Assembly (NCBI RefSeq): GCF_050870875.2
Contig: NZ_CP194041.2
Span: 1,426,001-1,490,000, forward strand
DNA length: 64,000 nucleotides
Direction: 5' to 3'
Origin: Agarivorans sp050870875
GTDB lineage: Bacteria > Pseudomonadota > Gammaproteobacteria > Enterobacterales > Celerinatantimonadaceae
Shown: piece by piece, positions 44,046 to 54,002 of the stretch
Position numbering within the stretch: position 1 is the stretch's first letter
How the letters are laid out: every line of letters begins with the position of its first letter
Translations under genes and position numbers: made by a program
The notes under the pieces: generated by a model
Told to the model about the DNA's origin: nothing
Databases searched by the model: none
The model's input: the letters and a program-made list of their open reading frames with translations, nothing else

Positions 44046-45776
44046 TTATGAGTTAGCTGCCGATTCAGCTTGCTTGGTAACTGCTAAAGCATCTTCAATG
44101 AGACTTGACTGGCCGGTGAGCAAATCTTCCAAACAGCCATTGTTTTTATCCACCAAGCCAACCTCTTTTAACATGGCATCAACTAAGGGGGCATTTGCGC
44201 GATATCCTAAGGCCGCTTCTGTGACCTGTTCGGCAAGACCACCTTGTTGACTGTTGGATTCTCCATTTAGCGAGCTGCCATGACCCGCGCCATAGCCTTG
44301 GAGAATTTTGATGCCTTCAATGTTCTCTAAAGGCTTCACGGCGCTGGCAACCAACTCAGGTAATATTTTTAGGATCGCCAATGATTTTTGCAGCTCGACC
44401 TGTTCATCGCGCAAGGTGTTTTCAGCTTCGTACATTGCTTGTTTACCGGCGGCTTCTACGGCATACACTTTCTCATCGGCTTCGGCTTGGAGTTTTTTTG
44501 CATCGGCTTCGGCTTTCGCTTCAATCAAAATGGCAGATGCTTTATCTTGCGCCACTTTCTTTTCGGCATCGGCTTGCACGGTGATACCAACCGCATCACG
44601 TTCGGCTTCTTTTAGCGCATCAATCACCTCAATCTCTTTACGACGATTCGCTTCGGCAATTTGGCGCGCGGTAATCACCGCTTCACTTTTCTCAACTTTG
44701 ACTTTTTCTGCTTCAGCGGCTTTTGCTTGAGCCGCCGATTCTTCTTCTGATTTTTGGGCAATCGCGATTTGTTTATCTTGTTCGGCAACTTCTAAATCAC
44801 GTTGGCGTTGAATACTGGCTTGTTCTAAGGTTTTACTTTTTTCAATTTCACGAGTTTCAATATCACGAGATTTTTCAATTTCAGCCGCTTCTAAGGCGCG
44901 CTCTTTGGCAATTTCGGCTTCCCGCTCTTCTTGCTCTTTCATTTCACGGTTTTTTGAAATTTCGGCTTTTTGTTCGGCTCGTTTAAACGCCAGCACTTGT
45001 TCTTGGGTGAGTTTGGCTTCTTGTTCTTGCTTACTCACTTCAAGCGATTGTTTTTCTGCTTCTAGGTTGCGCTGTTCGATCTTAATGCGGTTTTCTTGCT
45101 GAATATCGTTGGTTTCTTTACGTTTTTCTTCAATTATTTTAGTTAATCGAGCACGACCTTCGGCATCAAATGCATTGTTTTCATTAAAAAATTGTAAGTC
45201 AGTTTGGTCAAAGCCAGTTAACGAAACAGACTCGAGTTCTAAGCCGTTTTTCTCTAAATCGTTCATCACGTTTTGTTGCACTTTTTGTACAAAGTCTGAA
45301 CGTTGTTCGTGCATTTCGGTCATCGACATTTCTGCGGCCACCGAACGTAGCACATCGACAAATTTGGACTCCATCAGTTTTTTCAACTCTTCCACACGCA
45401 TGGTGCGAGTTCCCAAGGTTTGGGCGGCCATCGAAATACCTTCGCTATTCGGTGCAACTCGCAAGTAAAAGTCGGCCTTAACATCAACCCGCATCCGGTC
45501 TTTGGTAATCAATGCGTCTTTTTGGGTTTTCTCGACTTCGATACGCAGGGTATTCATATTTACTGGAATGGTTTCATGCACCACTGGCAAGACTATCGCG
45601 CCGCCATCTTTCACCACCTTCTCTCCGCCTAAACCGGTTCTGACAAAGGCTGTTTCTTTGGTGGCTCGGATATACAGCTTGGCTAAAATTAAACCAATGG
45701 TGAATAGGGCAATAAACCCAATACCGACCCAAATTAAGTAAAAAGCAATGCTGTTACTGTTAACTAATAAATCCAC
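44046..45776 (-). CDS. yqiK: Flotillin-like membrane protein YqiK
   Basis: This 576-residue protein has one N-terminal membrane helix, a SPFH/band-7 domain (TGLGGEKVVKDGGAIVLPVV; VDVKADFYLRV) and a very long charged coiled coil of E/A/K repeats. It ends in a conserved cap (EGIKILQGYGAGHG). Flotillins organise membrane microdomains. Its GTG start has AAGGA six bases upstream and lies nine bases after yqiJ, so the two form an operon. Confidence 0.92.
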   Translation of the reverse strand: MDLLVNSNSIAFYLIWVGIGFIALFTIGLILAKLYIRATKETAFVRTGLGGEKVVKDGGAIVLPVVHETIPVNMNTLRIEVEKTQKDALITKDRMRVDVKADFYLRVAPNSEGISMAAQTLGTRTMRVEELKKLMESKFVDVLRSVAAEMSMTEMHEQRSDFVQKVQQNVMNDLEKNGLELESVSLTGFDQTDLQFFNENNAFDAEGRARLTKIIEEKRKETNDIQQENRIKIEQRNLEAEKQSLEVSKQEQEAKLTQEQVLAFKRAEQKAEISKNREMKEQEEREAEIAKERALEAAEIEKSRDIETREIEKSKTLEQASIQRQRDLEVAEQDKQIAIAQKSEEESAAQAKAAEAEKVKVEKSEAVITARQIAEANRRKEIEVIDALKEAERDAVGITVQADAEKKVAQDKASAILIEAKAEADAKKLQAEADEKVYAVEAAGKQAMYEAENTLRDEQVELQKSLAILKILPELVASAVKPLENIEGIKILQGYGAGHGSSLNGESNSQQGGLAEQVTEAALGYRANAPLVDAMLKEVGLVDKNNGCLEDLLTGQSSLIEDALAVTKQAESAANS

Positions 45777-45785
45777 TATTTATCC

Positions 45786-46442
45786 TTAATGTTCGTTTAA
45801 TAATTGGTCGAGTTTGCTGGCGGTCCAGTATTTCCGGTGCCGTTCAAGCAATACAATAATTGTTCCCGTTGGGAACGTGTCTTGGTCTTCTAAAGGTTGC
45901 ACCATTAAGTAATGTTTTTGCCCGTATTGGTCGGTGCATACCGCTTCCGCTGGGCTGCCCACGGTTGCTGTGCCTACCGTTATTCTGGCCTGTAAACCTT
46001 TAAAGTCATGCTTAGAAATGGCGCTAGATTGGCTTTTGGGAAATACTCTGGCGATAGTTCTTCCTAAAAAGCGTGCGCTTAAAATGGCAAACAATAATGC
46101 TCCCAAGTGAGTCATAGCCGAGGGGAGTAAACCATTGCCACTGGAAAGGCTTAAGTAATTGAGGCTGAGCCCAGCAAGGCCAAAGCTGCTTAAGAATAGA
46201 ATGATCCAAACCAGCAACGGTAATTGATTTAAATATAACCAACCGAGCAGCCCAGAAAGCGCGCCACTATCTACATTGGCGTCCATATCCACGTTAAGAT
46301 CTATGGGGAGAATGTCATCCAGCATGTTGAGTAGACTCACGCCCACTAATAAGCCTAATATTTCTATAAGAGCCAGCCCAAGCACAAAGGCTAAGGCCAA
46401 GCTAAAGCTGGTATTCACATCTGCGAGTAAAAATTGGTACAT
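45786..46442 (-). CDS. yqiJ: YqiJ-family inner-membrane protein (NfeD-like)
   Basis: This 218-residue protein has an N-terminal membrane helix (ALAFVLGLALIEILGLLVG), two more helices near 70-135 and a C-terminal OB-fold-like domain (LQARITVGTATVGSPAEAVC; GTIIVLLERH). This is the usual partner encoded directly before flotillin genes. It probably assists YqiK assembly in the membrane. The pair stands alone here. Confidence 0.88.
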   Translation of the reverse strand: MYQFLLADVNTSFSLALAFVLGLALIEILGLLVGVSLLNMLDDILPIDLNVDMDANVDSGALSGLLGWLYLNQLPLLVWIILFLSSFGLAGLSLNYLSLSSGNGLLPSAMTHLGALLFAILSARFLGRTIARVFPKSQSSAISKHDFKGLQARITVGTATVGSPAEAVCTDQYGQKHYLMVQPLEDQDTFPTGTIIVLLERHRKYWTASKLDQLLNEH

Positions 46443-46974
46443 TCAGCATCCTTTTTACAATAAAAAATTGAAACGAGTCTTCGCTTCATTTCAACAGCAT
46501 ACCTTAAACATTAATCGCTAGTTTGGCGCAAGTTTTCGTTAAAGCCATGACCAATATGGAGCATTCTCGCGACAATTACATTGCCATCATCAAAGTGTTG
46601 AGCTTTCTCTGCCTTACTCGCTTGTCGGCATAAACTAGCCCGCACACTTATCAAAGCTATTATTTAAATAAACATTAATCTAAGTGGTTGATATTACACT
46701 TTGATTTTTCCGCTCTCAAGTGGAAACACTCCGTTTTGCGAATTGTTTAAGGGAGAATGACTGGATGTCAAATAACAGGATGTATTTTGTGAACTTACAG
46801 GGTTTTATGAAGAGACATGCCAATCATGTGAATTCATGGTGTTGATTTAGATATTTATGAGTCAACTCAATATTGCAAGGTACGCGAAAGGCATCGTTTG
46901 ATAAGCAACCATGATTTGCTCTACATATCGATCCTGTCGCGATTTTTACTTTCTAGTGTGGAAGCGCAGATCTT
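46443..46974. other. Gene-free stretch upstream of yqiJ
   Basis: These 532 bp hold the yqiJ promoter side and the end of the cre run. On the minus strand 46520-46640 an open stretch ends with ARMLHIGHGFNENLRQTSD, but it lacks an ATG start and a ribosome-binding site, so I do not call a gene. No terminator or RNA gene is evident. Confidence 0.4.
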
Positions 46975-47409
46975 TTAACTTTGCTCGATGTCGATCAATA
47001 AGCACAACATACCGCCGATAAGATAAGCCAGCAAATCCATTCCGTCGAAGGTCGCTCCCAAAATAATATGTAATACCGATGAAGGGGCAATGTTCAGCCA
47101 TTGGTTGATTTGCAGGTACTGTCCCATCTCTATTAAATATGCGATAAGGACTGCCGCAGCAGCCGTTATTTTAGACGAAACATTCACAATACTGGCAAGT
47201 AAATAGTGCAGCCACACCACCACGAATACATCTCCCAAGGTCGGTCGAATAAAATCATCTCGCACATAGCAAGCAATCACTATCAACACGATTAGCCACA
47301 ATAGACTCTTTAATGCATGGGGCAGCGAAAAGCGCAGCCGTGACCTTGAACCAAAGCCACCATCACGGCTGTTGTTTTTATTTGCATGTTTAAGCTTCTG
47401 TGGGGTCAC
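46975..47409 (-). CDS. DUF2809 family membrane protein
   Basis: This 144-residue protein has four hydrophobic segments after a basic N terminus. DDFIRPTLGDVFVVVWLHYLLAS and ILGATFDGMDLLAYLIGGML match the DUF2809 pattern (FxxPxxGDxLVV ... GTTFDxxDLxAY). Function is unknown. Its start overlaps the end of creD by 20 bases, so it is probably in the cre operon. Confidence 0.8.
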   Translation of the reverse strand: MTPQKLKHANKNNSRDGGFGSRSRLRFSLPHALKSLLWLIVLIVIACYVRDDFIRPTLGDVFVVVWLHYLLASIVNVSSKITAAAAVLIAYLIEMGQYLQINQWLNIAPSSVLHIILGATFDGMDLLAYLIGGMLCLLIDIEQS

Positions 47410-48739
47410 GATTAGTCTCGGTTGTGAGCTCAGATACTGGGTTGCTGCGTTGGTACCAATCTACCTTGCGGGTTAATAACATCACGAAACTTAAAACGAC
47501 GAAGCACAACAAGGTCCCCATGAGTAATGCGTAATTTTCTGCCTGAAGTAATCCAAATAGAATGCCATAGAGAATTAATAAGCTCATCCCAAACACCATG
47601 CCATGTTTGATGCTATTTAAGATGCCGCCAACATAGATACTCAATAAACTGGTTGATGCAACAGCAGACAATGTATACGCCCAGTTAAAGCCCATATGTT
47701 CGCTCATTGAAATTAATAGTAGATAAAATAGTGCAAGTGCCAAACCAACAAAGCCATATTGCACGGGGTGGATCGGTCGCGCTTGAAACAGTTCCAATAA
47801 AAAGAAGCTGACAAATACCAGGGTCATAACCAAAAGCGAATAGTTTACCGCGCGATGTGATTTCAGATAGTGGTCTACAGGATCAATTAGGCTTACTCCC
47901 ATTTGCCGTTGTTCTAAGTCGGCGCAGGAGTCCACGCTCGACAAACAACTTTCAAACCATTGAGCGATATTGGTTGAGAAGTTATTGCTGGACCACTGGG
48001 CTTTAAAGCCGGATTCGGAGATGCTGGACGAGACTGGTAAATAGTCACCAATAAAGCTCGGATGTGGCCACGCAGAAGAGAGTTCGACAGTGGAGCGATC
48101 ACCGATTGGTGCAACTTGTAATGTGCCTGTGCCTTGCAGTAGAAAATTTAGGTCGAAAGCCAAAGGTTTAGTTAAATCGATTTGTTGGAGTTCTAAATTG
48201 CTATGAAACCCTTGGGGAAACTGGCTTAGTCCTGTCCCGGGAAAGACTTCAAAGGTCTTTCCCGCTAGGGCCATCTCATCAAGTCTGATTAAGCCCCGGC
48301 TATCTCGAACCCCTACAACCATACTTATTTGGGTTATCTCGTATTGACGTAGTGCATCTAACGCTGCAAGTTCAAAAGTTCCTCTTAATGTGGTCTGTGC
48401 TTTGTATAGTCGAGCACGATAAATACCCCGATATTTTTCAAAGCTGTCCAGTTGAGCGCTCATGTCAAAAGTTTTGGGTAAGATAAATTTTCGGTTCGCC
48501 AATCGGTAAGTTATGCCATTGCGAAGGTCTGGAACCGTGTAGTTCACCATGATAAAAGGACCGATAATATGTTGCTCGCTGCTACTGCTGCGAGCGATGT
48601 CGTTGATGACTTGTTCCTGGTTAACTGAACGCTCAGAGATTAGTCCACTGAGCATAGAAACGGGAATTTGAAGCAATATAAGTAAAAACAGCACGAATCC
48701 GAATTTCATGCCGAGTTGATGATTGAGGATTTGTTTCAT
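47390..48739 (-). CDS. creD: CreD inner-membrane protein
   Basis: This 449-residue protein has an N-terminal membrane helix, a large periplasmic domain (residues about 35-300) and six membrane segments in the C-terminal part (HPVQYGFVGLALALFYLLLISMSEH split around residue 335). It matches CreD, linked to envelope stress and beta-lactam response under CreBC. AAGGAG upstream supports the start. I saw no TTCAC-N6-TTCAC cre tag in the 74-bp gap before it. Confidence 0.9.
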   Translation of the reverse strand: MKQILNHQLGMKFGFVLFLLILLQIPVSMLSGLISERSVNQEQVINDIARSSSSEQHIIGPFIMVNYTVPDLRNGITYRLANRKFILPKTFDMSAQLDSFEKYRGIYRARLYKAQTTLRGTFELAALDALRQYEITQISMVVGVRDSRGLIRLDEMALAGKTFEVFPGTGLSQFPQGFHSNLELQQIDLTKPLAFDLNFLLQGTGTLQVAPIGDRSTVELSSAWPHPSFIGDYLPVSSSISESGFKAQWSSNNFSTNIAQWFESCLSSVDSCADLEQRQMGVSLIDPVDHYLKSHRAVNYSLLVMTLVFVSFFLLELFQARPIHPVQYGFVGLALALFYLLLISMSEHMGFNWAYTLSAVASTSLLSIYVGGILNSIKHGMVFGMSLLILYGILFGLLQAENYALLMGTLLCFVVLSFVMLLTRKVDWYQRSNPVSELTTETNRDPTEA

Positions 48740-48813
48740 TTTTCATTCTCCTTAACTGATGTTTTCAATTTAAAACAGTAGTTTGGAGAATCGATGGAGC
48801 TTGTGTAGAGTTT

Positions 48814-50256
48814 TTATGTAGTTGCTAGGTTTAACGTTACTTTTACGCCCAAGCTTACATTTTTAATCTGAAGGCTACCTTTGTGCAGTTTCATGACCTG
48901 GTCTACAAAGTTGAGTCCCAGCCCGCTACTTTTCACTCCGTTTTCGCGTGGCAGAGAATAAAATCGCTCGGTCAATCGCGGCATCGCATAGTCGGGGATA
49001 TGCGGACCTGAATTATAAATAGATAGATTGACCGTGTCCTTAGAGACAGCAAGCTGCCATTCAATCAAGCCATCTTGCTCAACAAAATCTAAAGCATTAT
49101 CCATCAAATTATACAGTGCTTGTTTGAGTAAGAAAGACTCGCCAAGCACCACGCTATTTCGGTCGCATTTTATATTGCAAGTCGCTGCTTTGGCACTTAA
49201 GCGAGCATCTGCCGCCAGCACAACATCATCCAGTGCTGCTGCGATTGATATTTTCTCTAAGGTTTCTAACTGAGGTCGTTGTTCAAGGCGCGTTAGTTCG
49301 AGTAGATTATTTATCAGGGACAGCATTCGGTCACTTTCTCGTTCGATGTTATTTGCGAAACGAGCTATTTTTTCTTCAGGCAAAGGCATTTGTAAAATTT
49401 CGCTGGCACCTTTGATGGCTGAAAGTGGGCTTTTTAACTCATGGGTGAGAGTCTGCACATACTTTTCCACGTATTGCTTGCCATCAAGTTTATTGCGCAT
49501 TTTCTGCAAGGCATCTCCGAGGGCTTGGTACTCATAGGAAATGCGAAAAACTGGTTTGGTGACTTTCTCTCCTTGCCCCAATTTTTTTGCGTAATCTTCG
49601 AGTCTGTTGAGTGCCGAATGAATACGCCAGGCGAACAACGCCCCAGCAATAAGCACCAAGCCACTCATCCAAATCATCCAAAACAAAACATTGCGTTTGG
49701 AGCGGTCAATAAAGGGTTGAACGGAGCGATTGGATTTGGCAACCGTTAAGCTGCCGATGATTTCTCCGTGGTGGTAAATTGGCGCAGCAATATGCATGAC
49801 CGTTGATAGTGGATCGTTGGGATCCTCGGTGGAACTGCGCGCACCGTATTGGCCGCGTAGTGTGAGGAATACATCATTCCATTGTGAGTAATCTTTGCCT
49901 ACATCTTGTTGCCAGGAATCGGCAATGACGATGCCTTGTTGATCGGTAATATAGATGCGGTGATTACTTGCTTTTTCGCCGACGCCCCAAATGTGAGATA
50001 GTGGATCTCGCTGGCCATAAGCGCTTAATAATTTCGCAAATCGACTCTCTGACATGTTGCCATTGGCGACATCTTGCTCCGCCAATACGGCAAGCAAGTT
50101 TGCCATATCGACCAGTGTTTCTTCCGTGGTTTGGCGTACGGTAGGCTTGAGCTCCAAAATTACGGTTTTGCTTACCATGTAGGCAGTAATTCCAAGCAGG
50201 ATAAAATAGAGCAAGAACAGTCTAAATCCTAACGGTATCTTCGGCCAGCGGCTCAT
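48814..50256 (-). CDS. creC: CreC sensor histidine kinase
   Basis: This 480-residue kinase has two membrane helices (about 12-30 and 192-210) flanking a periplasmic sensor (IYITDQQGIVIADSW). A HAMP linker follows, then the phosphoacceptor THELKSPLSAIKG with H272, and the ATPase boxes (LMDNALDFV; SSGLGLNFV). It phosphorylates CreB. Its ATG overlaps the creB stop by four bases. Confidence 0.92.
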   Translation of the reverse strand: MSRWPKIPLGFRLFLLYFILLGITAYMVSKTVILELKPTVRQTTEETLVDMANLLAVLAEQDVANGNMSESRFAKLLSAYGQRDPLSHIWGVGEKASNHRIYITDQQGIVIADSWQQDVGKDYSQWNDVFLTLRGQYGARSSTEDPNDPLSTVMHIAAPIYHHGEIIGSLTVAKSNRSVQPFIDRSKRNVLFWMIWMSGLVLIAGALFAWRIHSALNRLEDYAKKLGQGEKVTKPVFRISYEYQALGDALQKMRNKLDGKQYVEKYVQTLTHELKSPLSAIKGASEILQMPLPEEKIARFANNIERESDRMLSLINNLLELTRLEQRPQLETLEKISIAAALDDVVLAADARLSAKAATCNIKCDRNSVVLGESFLLKQALYNLMDNALDFVEQDGLIEWQLAVSKDTVNLSIYNSGPHIPDYAMPRLTERFYSLPRENGVKSSGLGLNFVDQVMKLHKGSLQIKNVSLGVKVTLNLATT

Positions 50257-50948
50257 GACTGCCCCTTTAGACTATAAAAATAACCAAAACCTCGCTTGGT
50301 ACGAATGCGTTGATGCATGGCAAACGGCTTCAGCTTGTTACGGATAGCTTTAATGTGGGTATCAACATTACGCTCGTAAGCAGCCTCTGGCGCCATATCG
50401 GCAGCTATCATCAATTGTTCGCGGCTCAATACATTGGAGGATACCGAAATCAGTTTGTTGAGGATCTTAAACTCTACTGCGGTGAGACCGAGTTTCTGAT
50501 CGTTGACACAATAGTCAAAATTATCAGCGATTAATTGCTTGGTTGGTATTGGCTGAAGTGCTGCAAGCGCTGGCGTCATTGTTCGAGATTTAATGCGGAG
50601 CTTGATTCTTGCTAACATTTCTCTGGGGCTAAACGGTTTGGTTACGTAGTCATCTGCGCCTATTTCCAAACCAACCACTCGATCTATCTCTTCGTTTCTC
50701 GCGGTCAGAAAGATGATCGGTAGATCAGAAAACTCGCGAATGGTTTTGCACAGTTCAAAACCATTCCCATCGGGTAAGCCGACATCCAACACTAACAAAG
50801 CAACGGCGTTCTCTTTCAAAAACGCTAAGCCTTCACCTGCCGTTGCAACCCACTGAGGGCAATAGCCATCCATTGCTAATACATGAATGAGATTTTCAGC
50901 AATTGCTGGTTCATCTTCAATGATGAGTACCGTTAATTTTTCATTCAA
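50253..50948 (-). CDS. creB: CreB response regulator
   Basis: This 231-residue OmpR-type regulator has a receiver domain (acidic pocket in IEDEP, phosphoacceptor D55 in LLVLDVGLPDG, and a VTKPFSPREMLARI lysine) and a winged-helix DNA-binding domain (LTAVEFKILNKLI; ERNVDTHIKAIRNKL). It is the first gene of creB-creC-creD-DUF2809. There is no creA in the window. Confidence 0.92.
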   Translation of the reverse strand: MNEKLTVLIIEDEPAIAENLIHVLAMDGYCPQWVATAGEGLAFLKENAVALLVLDVGLPDGNGFELCKTIREFSDLPIIFLTARNEEIDRVVGLEIGADDYVTKPFSPREMLARIKLRIKSRTMTPALAALQPIPTKQLIADNFDYCVNDQKLGLTAVEFKILNKLISVSSNVLSREQLMIAADMAPEAAYERNVDTHIKAIRNKLKPFAMHQRIRTKRGFGYFYSLKGQS

Positions 50949-51199
50949 TGTTCGAACTCCACAAAACGACTTACTTGCTATTTATTGCGATGTAAAAGCC
51001 AACCCTGTGGTTAGCTCTCAGGTTTTGAATCACAGGCTATCGAATTAGTTTTATCATGGCAAAAAATAAAACAGAGAAGCTAGTCCCGTTTAAATACTCA
51101 GCGAATGAAGAGGGATTAAGGTGCCAGGCAAGAGCTGTTCAGATTTGGCTGGACAACAATCATGAGTTGGAGTCGAGATTGAGGGCTCTCAATGTTGGC

Positions 51200-51586
51200 T
51201 TACATGACGTCGCAAACGGTTTTACTATCAACAAATTGTTCGAAACTTACTATCTTACTATCTTTTAGTGTCCATAAGTGGGCAACTCTGGCTTTGAAAT
51301 GCTTGCCGGTTGTCTTATAGGTTCCACTATAAGTACCATAAGCAAAAACCTTGTCACCTGACGCAACATAGTCTTCAACTGCAAAATTATAGCCATCCCA
51401 TTCGCTGGCTAAACGCGCAAAAACATTTTTTTCAATTTCGTCAAATCCTTGGTAAGTTCCCGCATAAGGAAAGCCAGCCGCTTCGGTCCATTGAGTGTCA
51501 GCGCTTAGGTAACGTTTGAGGTTTTTGCCGTTTTCTTCCGAGGTTTTACCTTCATAGGTACTTTTTACAATATCAAGATTAGTCAT
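51200..51586 (-). CDS. SnoaL/NTF2-like protein
   Basis: This 128-residue protein has the NTF2-like cone fold pattern of SnoaL-type proteins: an N-terminal helix pair, TQWTEAAGFPYAGTYQGFDEI, then strands ending VAHLWTLKDSKIVSFEQFVD. Members are hydrolases, isomerases or binding proteins; no function can be given. GGAG before the ATG supports the start. Confidence 0.8.
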   Translation of the reverse strand: MTNLDIVKSTYEGKTSEENGKNLKRYLSADTQWTEAAGFPYAGTYQGFDEIEKNVFARLASEWDGYNFAVEDYVASGDKVFAYGTYSGTYKTTGKHFKARVAHLWTLKDSKIVSFEQFVDSKTVCDVM

Positions 51587-51916
51587 CGAGTTAGTCTCCT
51601 AATTAAAAATCTCTTGATGGTCATAGTCATAGGACCGTGTTTGGATAGGCCTTAAGCATAACGAACACAAGGCGGTTCGAATAGCCTTAAATGAAGCTAA
51701 AATTTAGCTTAAGAGATGGCCTGTGAAGACTTCATCGCGGGTTCAGTGTTGAAGGTATTTTGGACTGCATGGGGAAATGAGCTGGTTTGGCCTGCGTATA
51801 AGATCATCGCGATTGTTAAACACGACGACATCGCCATGCTGTGTTTTGCTAGCAGAGCAGCCAAACACGCGATTGCCTTGCTTGCTAAAAGGCGAATAGC
51901 GGCTTGGCGCAAATCA
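51587..51916. other. Short gene-free stretch between SnoaL-like and nitroreductase genes
   Basis: This 330-bp gap carries a plus-strand open frame (51716-52087) that overlaps the nitroreductase on the opposite strand and lacks features of a real gene. A probable promoter for the SnoaL-like gene lies in it. Nothing else is seen. Confidence 0.4.
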
Positions 51917-52510
51917 CTAAAGTATTTTAACGACGTCTTCAAATGCGAGACGAGGTCCTCTTGGATAGTTTTGTGCTGCATCCCCATAGCCAAAATTGAT
52001 GATGAAGTTAGACTTATAACGCCCCTCAGGGAAGAAGCTGTCATCGACCAGTTTGTTATCAAAGCCACTCATTGGGCCGCAATCTAAACCCAGGCTGCGA
52101 GCAGCCATGATGAAATAGGCGCCCTGCAAACTTGAATTTCTAAAAGCGGTTGCATCGCGGAAACTTGCATCATTTGCAAACATGTCTTTGGCTGTTGGAT
52201 AAGCGGGGAATTGCTCTGGTAGATGATTATAAAACTGCTCGTCAGAGGCTATGATGACCGAGGCTGGTGCCGCGAGGCTCTTTTGCTGATTCCCAGGCGC
52301 TAAGGCTTTATTTAACTTTTCTTTTGCGTCGGCACTTTTAACGACCACATAATAACCGGGTTGGCAGTTCATGGATGTTGGCGCCCATTTCATTAATTCA
52401 TAAAGTTCTTTAATCAATTCATCGGGTACCGCTTTATCTAAGAAAGCATTAAATGTTCGGGCTTCTGTAAACAGCTGGTTTAGAGCCTGTGCATCTAGTT
52501 TGGTAGTCAT
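51917..52510 (-). CDS. RutE/HadB-like nitroreductase family protein
   Basis: This 197-residue FMN enzyme closely follows RutE (malonic semialdehyde reductase): LFTEARTFNAF, LMKWAPTSMNCQP, DATAFRNSSLQGAYFIMAARSLGLD split in the middle, GPMSGFDNKLVDDSFF and FIINFGYGDAA. There are no rut genes around, so pyrimidine catabolism is not implied; it may reduce other aldehydes or quinones. GGAG before the ATG supports the start. Confidence 0.85.
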   Translation of the reverse strand: MTTKLDAQALNQLFTEARTFNAFLDKAVPDELIKELYELMKWAPTSMNCQPGYYVVVKSADAKEKLNKALAPGNQQKSLAAPASVIIASDEQFYNHLPEQFPAYPTAKDMFANDASFRDATAFRNSSLQGAYFIMAARSLGLDCGPMSGFDNKLVDDSFFPEGRYKSNFIINFGYGDAAQNYPRGPRLAFEDVVKIL

Positions 52511-53222
52511 ATTCTTCTCCGGTTTATGTGGGTAAGTATTTTGTTATTCACGTATGAAGTTTCAATTTATAGTTTGGTTTGCGTTGTATGCTTTTATATT
52601 AGCTAACCCTTGCTCAAGCTAACCGTAATAACTATTGTGGTCGAATTTAGTGAATGTGCCATCAAAATAGTTAAATGCACTCCGGAATCCCCTAAATTTT
52701 TTAAGTCACTCCGATAGTTGTGATTTTCGCCAGCAAGAGCGAGCACATGTTTAGTGATGGGCCATATATGGATGATTATATGCGGATGCTTATAGACGAT
52801 TGTAATTGTAAGCGATTAGGTGAGGTATGAAGTGGCCTTAGCAGGATGATAAGCCGTAAGATTAATACCCATCTAACTCATTCTCTGTTGATTGTTGCGG
52901 GCCTAAATTACCACTAACTGGGTTCTGTATTTGGTCATTAGAGCCACTGGTGACTGTAGATCATGCTTGGTTATCGGCAGATTTATGCTGCGCAATCTGT
53001 GGATCATATAATGAATCAGTTTGCTATAATATGACGTTTTAGGCTAGCCAAGCGTGCCAGCGATTATGCTGACACCTGCTCGATAAACCTAAGTGAGCGC
53101 TTAACCCGAAGTTTATACAAATTAGCTTAGCTATTGGAAGTTAGTGCTGTTTGAATCGAGCGAGTCGCGGGGAAATGACACTGCTGCTGGCTCTAACCAT
53201 GTTGAAGCGGTGGTTCACTTTC
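52511..53222. other. Gene-free stretch with R2 repeat
   Basis: These 712 bp contain no believable gene. The centre is the second R2 copy. The rest has no terminator or RNA signature I can support. Confidence 0.45.
52820..53020 (+). repeat. Degenerate intergenic repeat R2, copy 2
   Basis: Shares ordered blocks with 24320-24525 (CATCTAACTCATT, GTCATTAGAGCCACTGG, GGTTATCGGCAGATTTATG, GCGCAAT). Both copies are intergenic and in the same orientation. Similarity is moderate and patchy. Confidence 0.6.
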
Positions 53223-53489
53223 TCACAGGTCTAGATTTCGAGTTAAAACTTCTGCGGATGTAATAATTCGTTTTGTCCGATAAAGCTCTGGATGTTTTTC
53301 ATCGTCGGCGTAGCCAACGGGTTCTCCAGCACCAGTATTAACAAACCAAGAGTTTTCTGGTTTACGATCACCTAGCAGTTTTTTAAATTCGGTTGGCTTA
53401 ACACCAATGGCTTTAGCTGCCGCATTGTAGGTGCAGCGAGTCTTAATATTGTTCAGGTAATCTCGGATGATGATTATTTTATCCAGCAT
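53223..53489 (-). CDS. Small conserved protein with a helix-turn-helix-like start
   Basis: This 88-residue protein begins with a helical part (CTYNAAAKAIGVKPTEFKKL), reminiscent of a helix-turn-helix, and continues NSWFVNTGAGEPVGYADDEKHPELYRT, a segment I know from uncharacterised bacterial small proteins. Function is unknown. The ribosome-binding site (AGGAA) is a little distant from the ATG. It stands alone. Confidence 0.65.
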   Translation of the reverse strand: MLDKIIIIRDYLNNIKTRCTYNAAAKAIGVKPTEFKKLLGDRKPENSWFVNTGAGEPVGYADDEKHPELYRTKRIITSAEVLTRNLDL

Positions 53490-53591
53490 TAAAAAGTAAT
53501 TCCTCGAAAGTTAACGCCAAGCTCAGGTTTGTTGCCCGCTTGGCTTATTTCACCTATCAAGATAGGCCATTTTGTTGTATCACATGAAGCG

Positions 53592-54002
53592 CTAGGTTAT
53601 GGCATCTTCGGGTACATTTTCTTGATATTGCGGAACACCATCTGCGATAGTTTCCCAATTTGCTTTAGAGCCCACGTAAATATGTCTTCCCAGTTCAATG
53701 TGAGGATCTTCGTTAATACAACCTAAAGTTACCCCATGGACTCTACCATTATAGAGGCCACAAAGTGTTGAACCGCATTGACTACAAAACTGCAGGCCAA
53801 ATCCATGTTTACCCACATAAGAAGTCAGTAAGGTTTCACCAGACACCCATTTGAATTCATTTGCATCAACTAAAGCATAAGCCGAGGCTTGCGAACTGAA
53901 TGCCTTGCGGCATTGGGAACAATGACAGGAACGAGCATCTCGTAATACGCCATTAATACAATATTTGATTTCCCCGCAGAAACACTCGCCAGTGATAGGC
54001 AT
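53592..54002 (-). CDS. GFA/CENP-V family zinc protein
   Basis: This 136-residue protein has the GFA zinc ligands: GECFCGEIKY, CHCSQCRKAF and FCSQCGSTLCG. Some relatives react with glutathione-formaldehyde adducts, but most have no known activity. The start is set at 54002, with AAGGGA five to six bases upstream, rather than the longer frame to 54041. Confidence 0.82.
   Translation of the reverse strand: MPITGECFCGEIKYCINGVLRDARSCHCSQCRKAFSSQASAYALVDANEFKWVSGETLLTSYVGKHGFGLQFCSQCGSTLCGLYNGRVHGVTLGCINEDPHIELGRHIYVGSKANWETIADGVPQYQENVPEDAIT

Noticed and set aside
46516..46680. Possible small protein on the minus strand
   Set aside because: Reads sensibly near its end but has no start codon with a ribosome-binding site within the open stretch.
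51056..51268. 70-residue plus frame starting MAKNKTEKLVPF
   Set aside because: Its end overlaps the SnoaL-like gene on the other strand and it has no Shine-Dalgarno site. Could be a gene remnant.
51716..52087. 123-residue plus frame
   Set aside because: Half of it is the reverse strand of the RutE-like gene, and composition is not protein-like.
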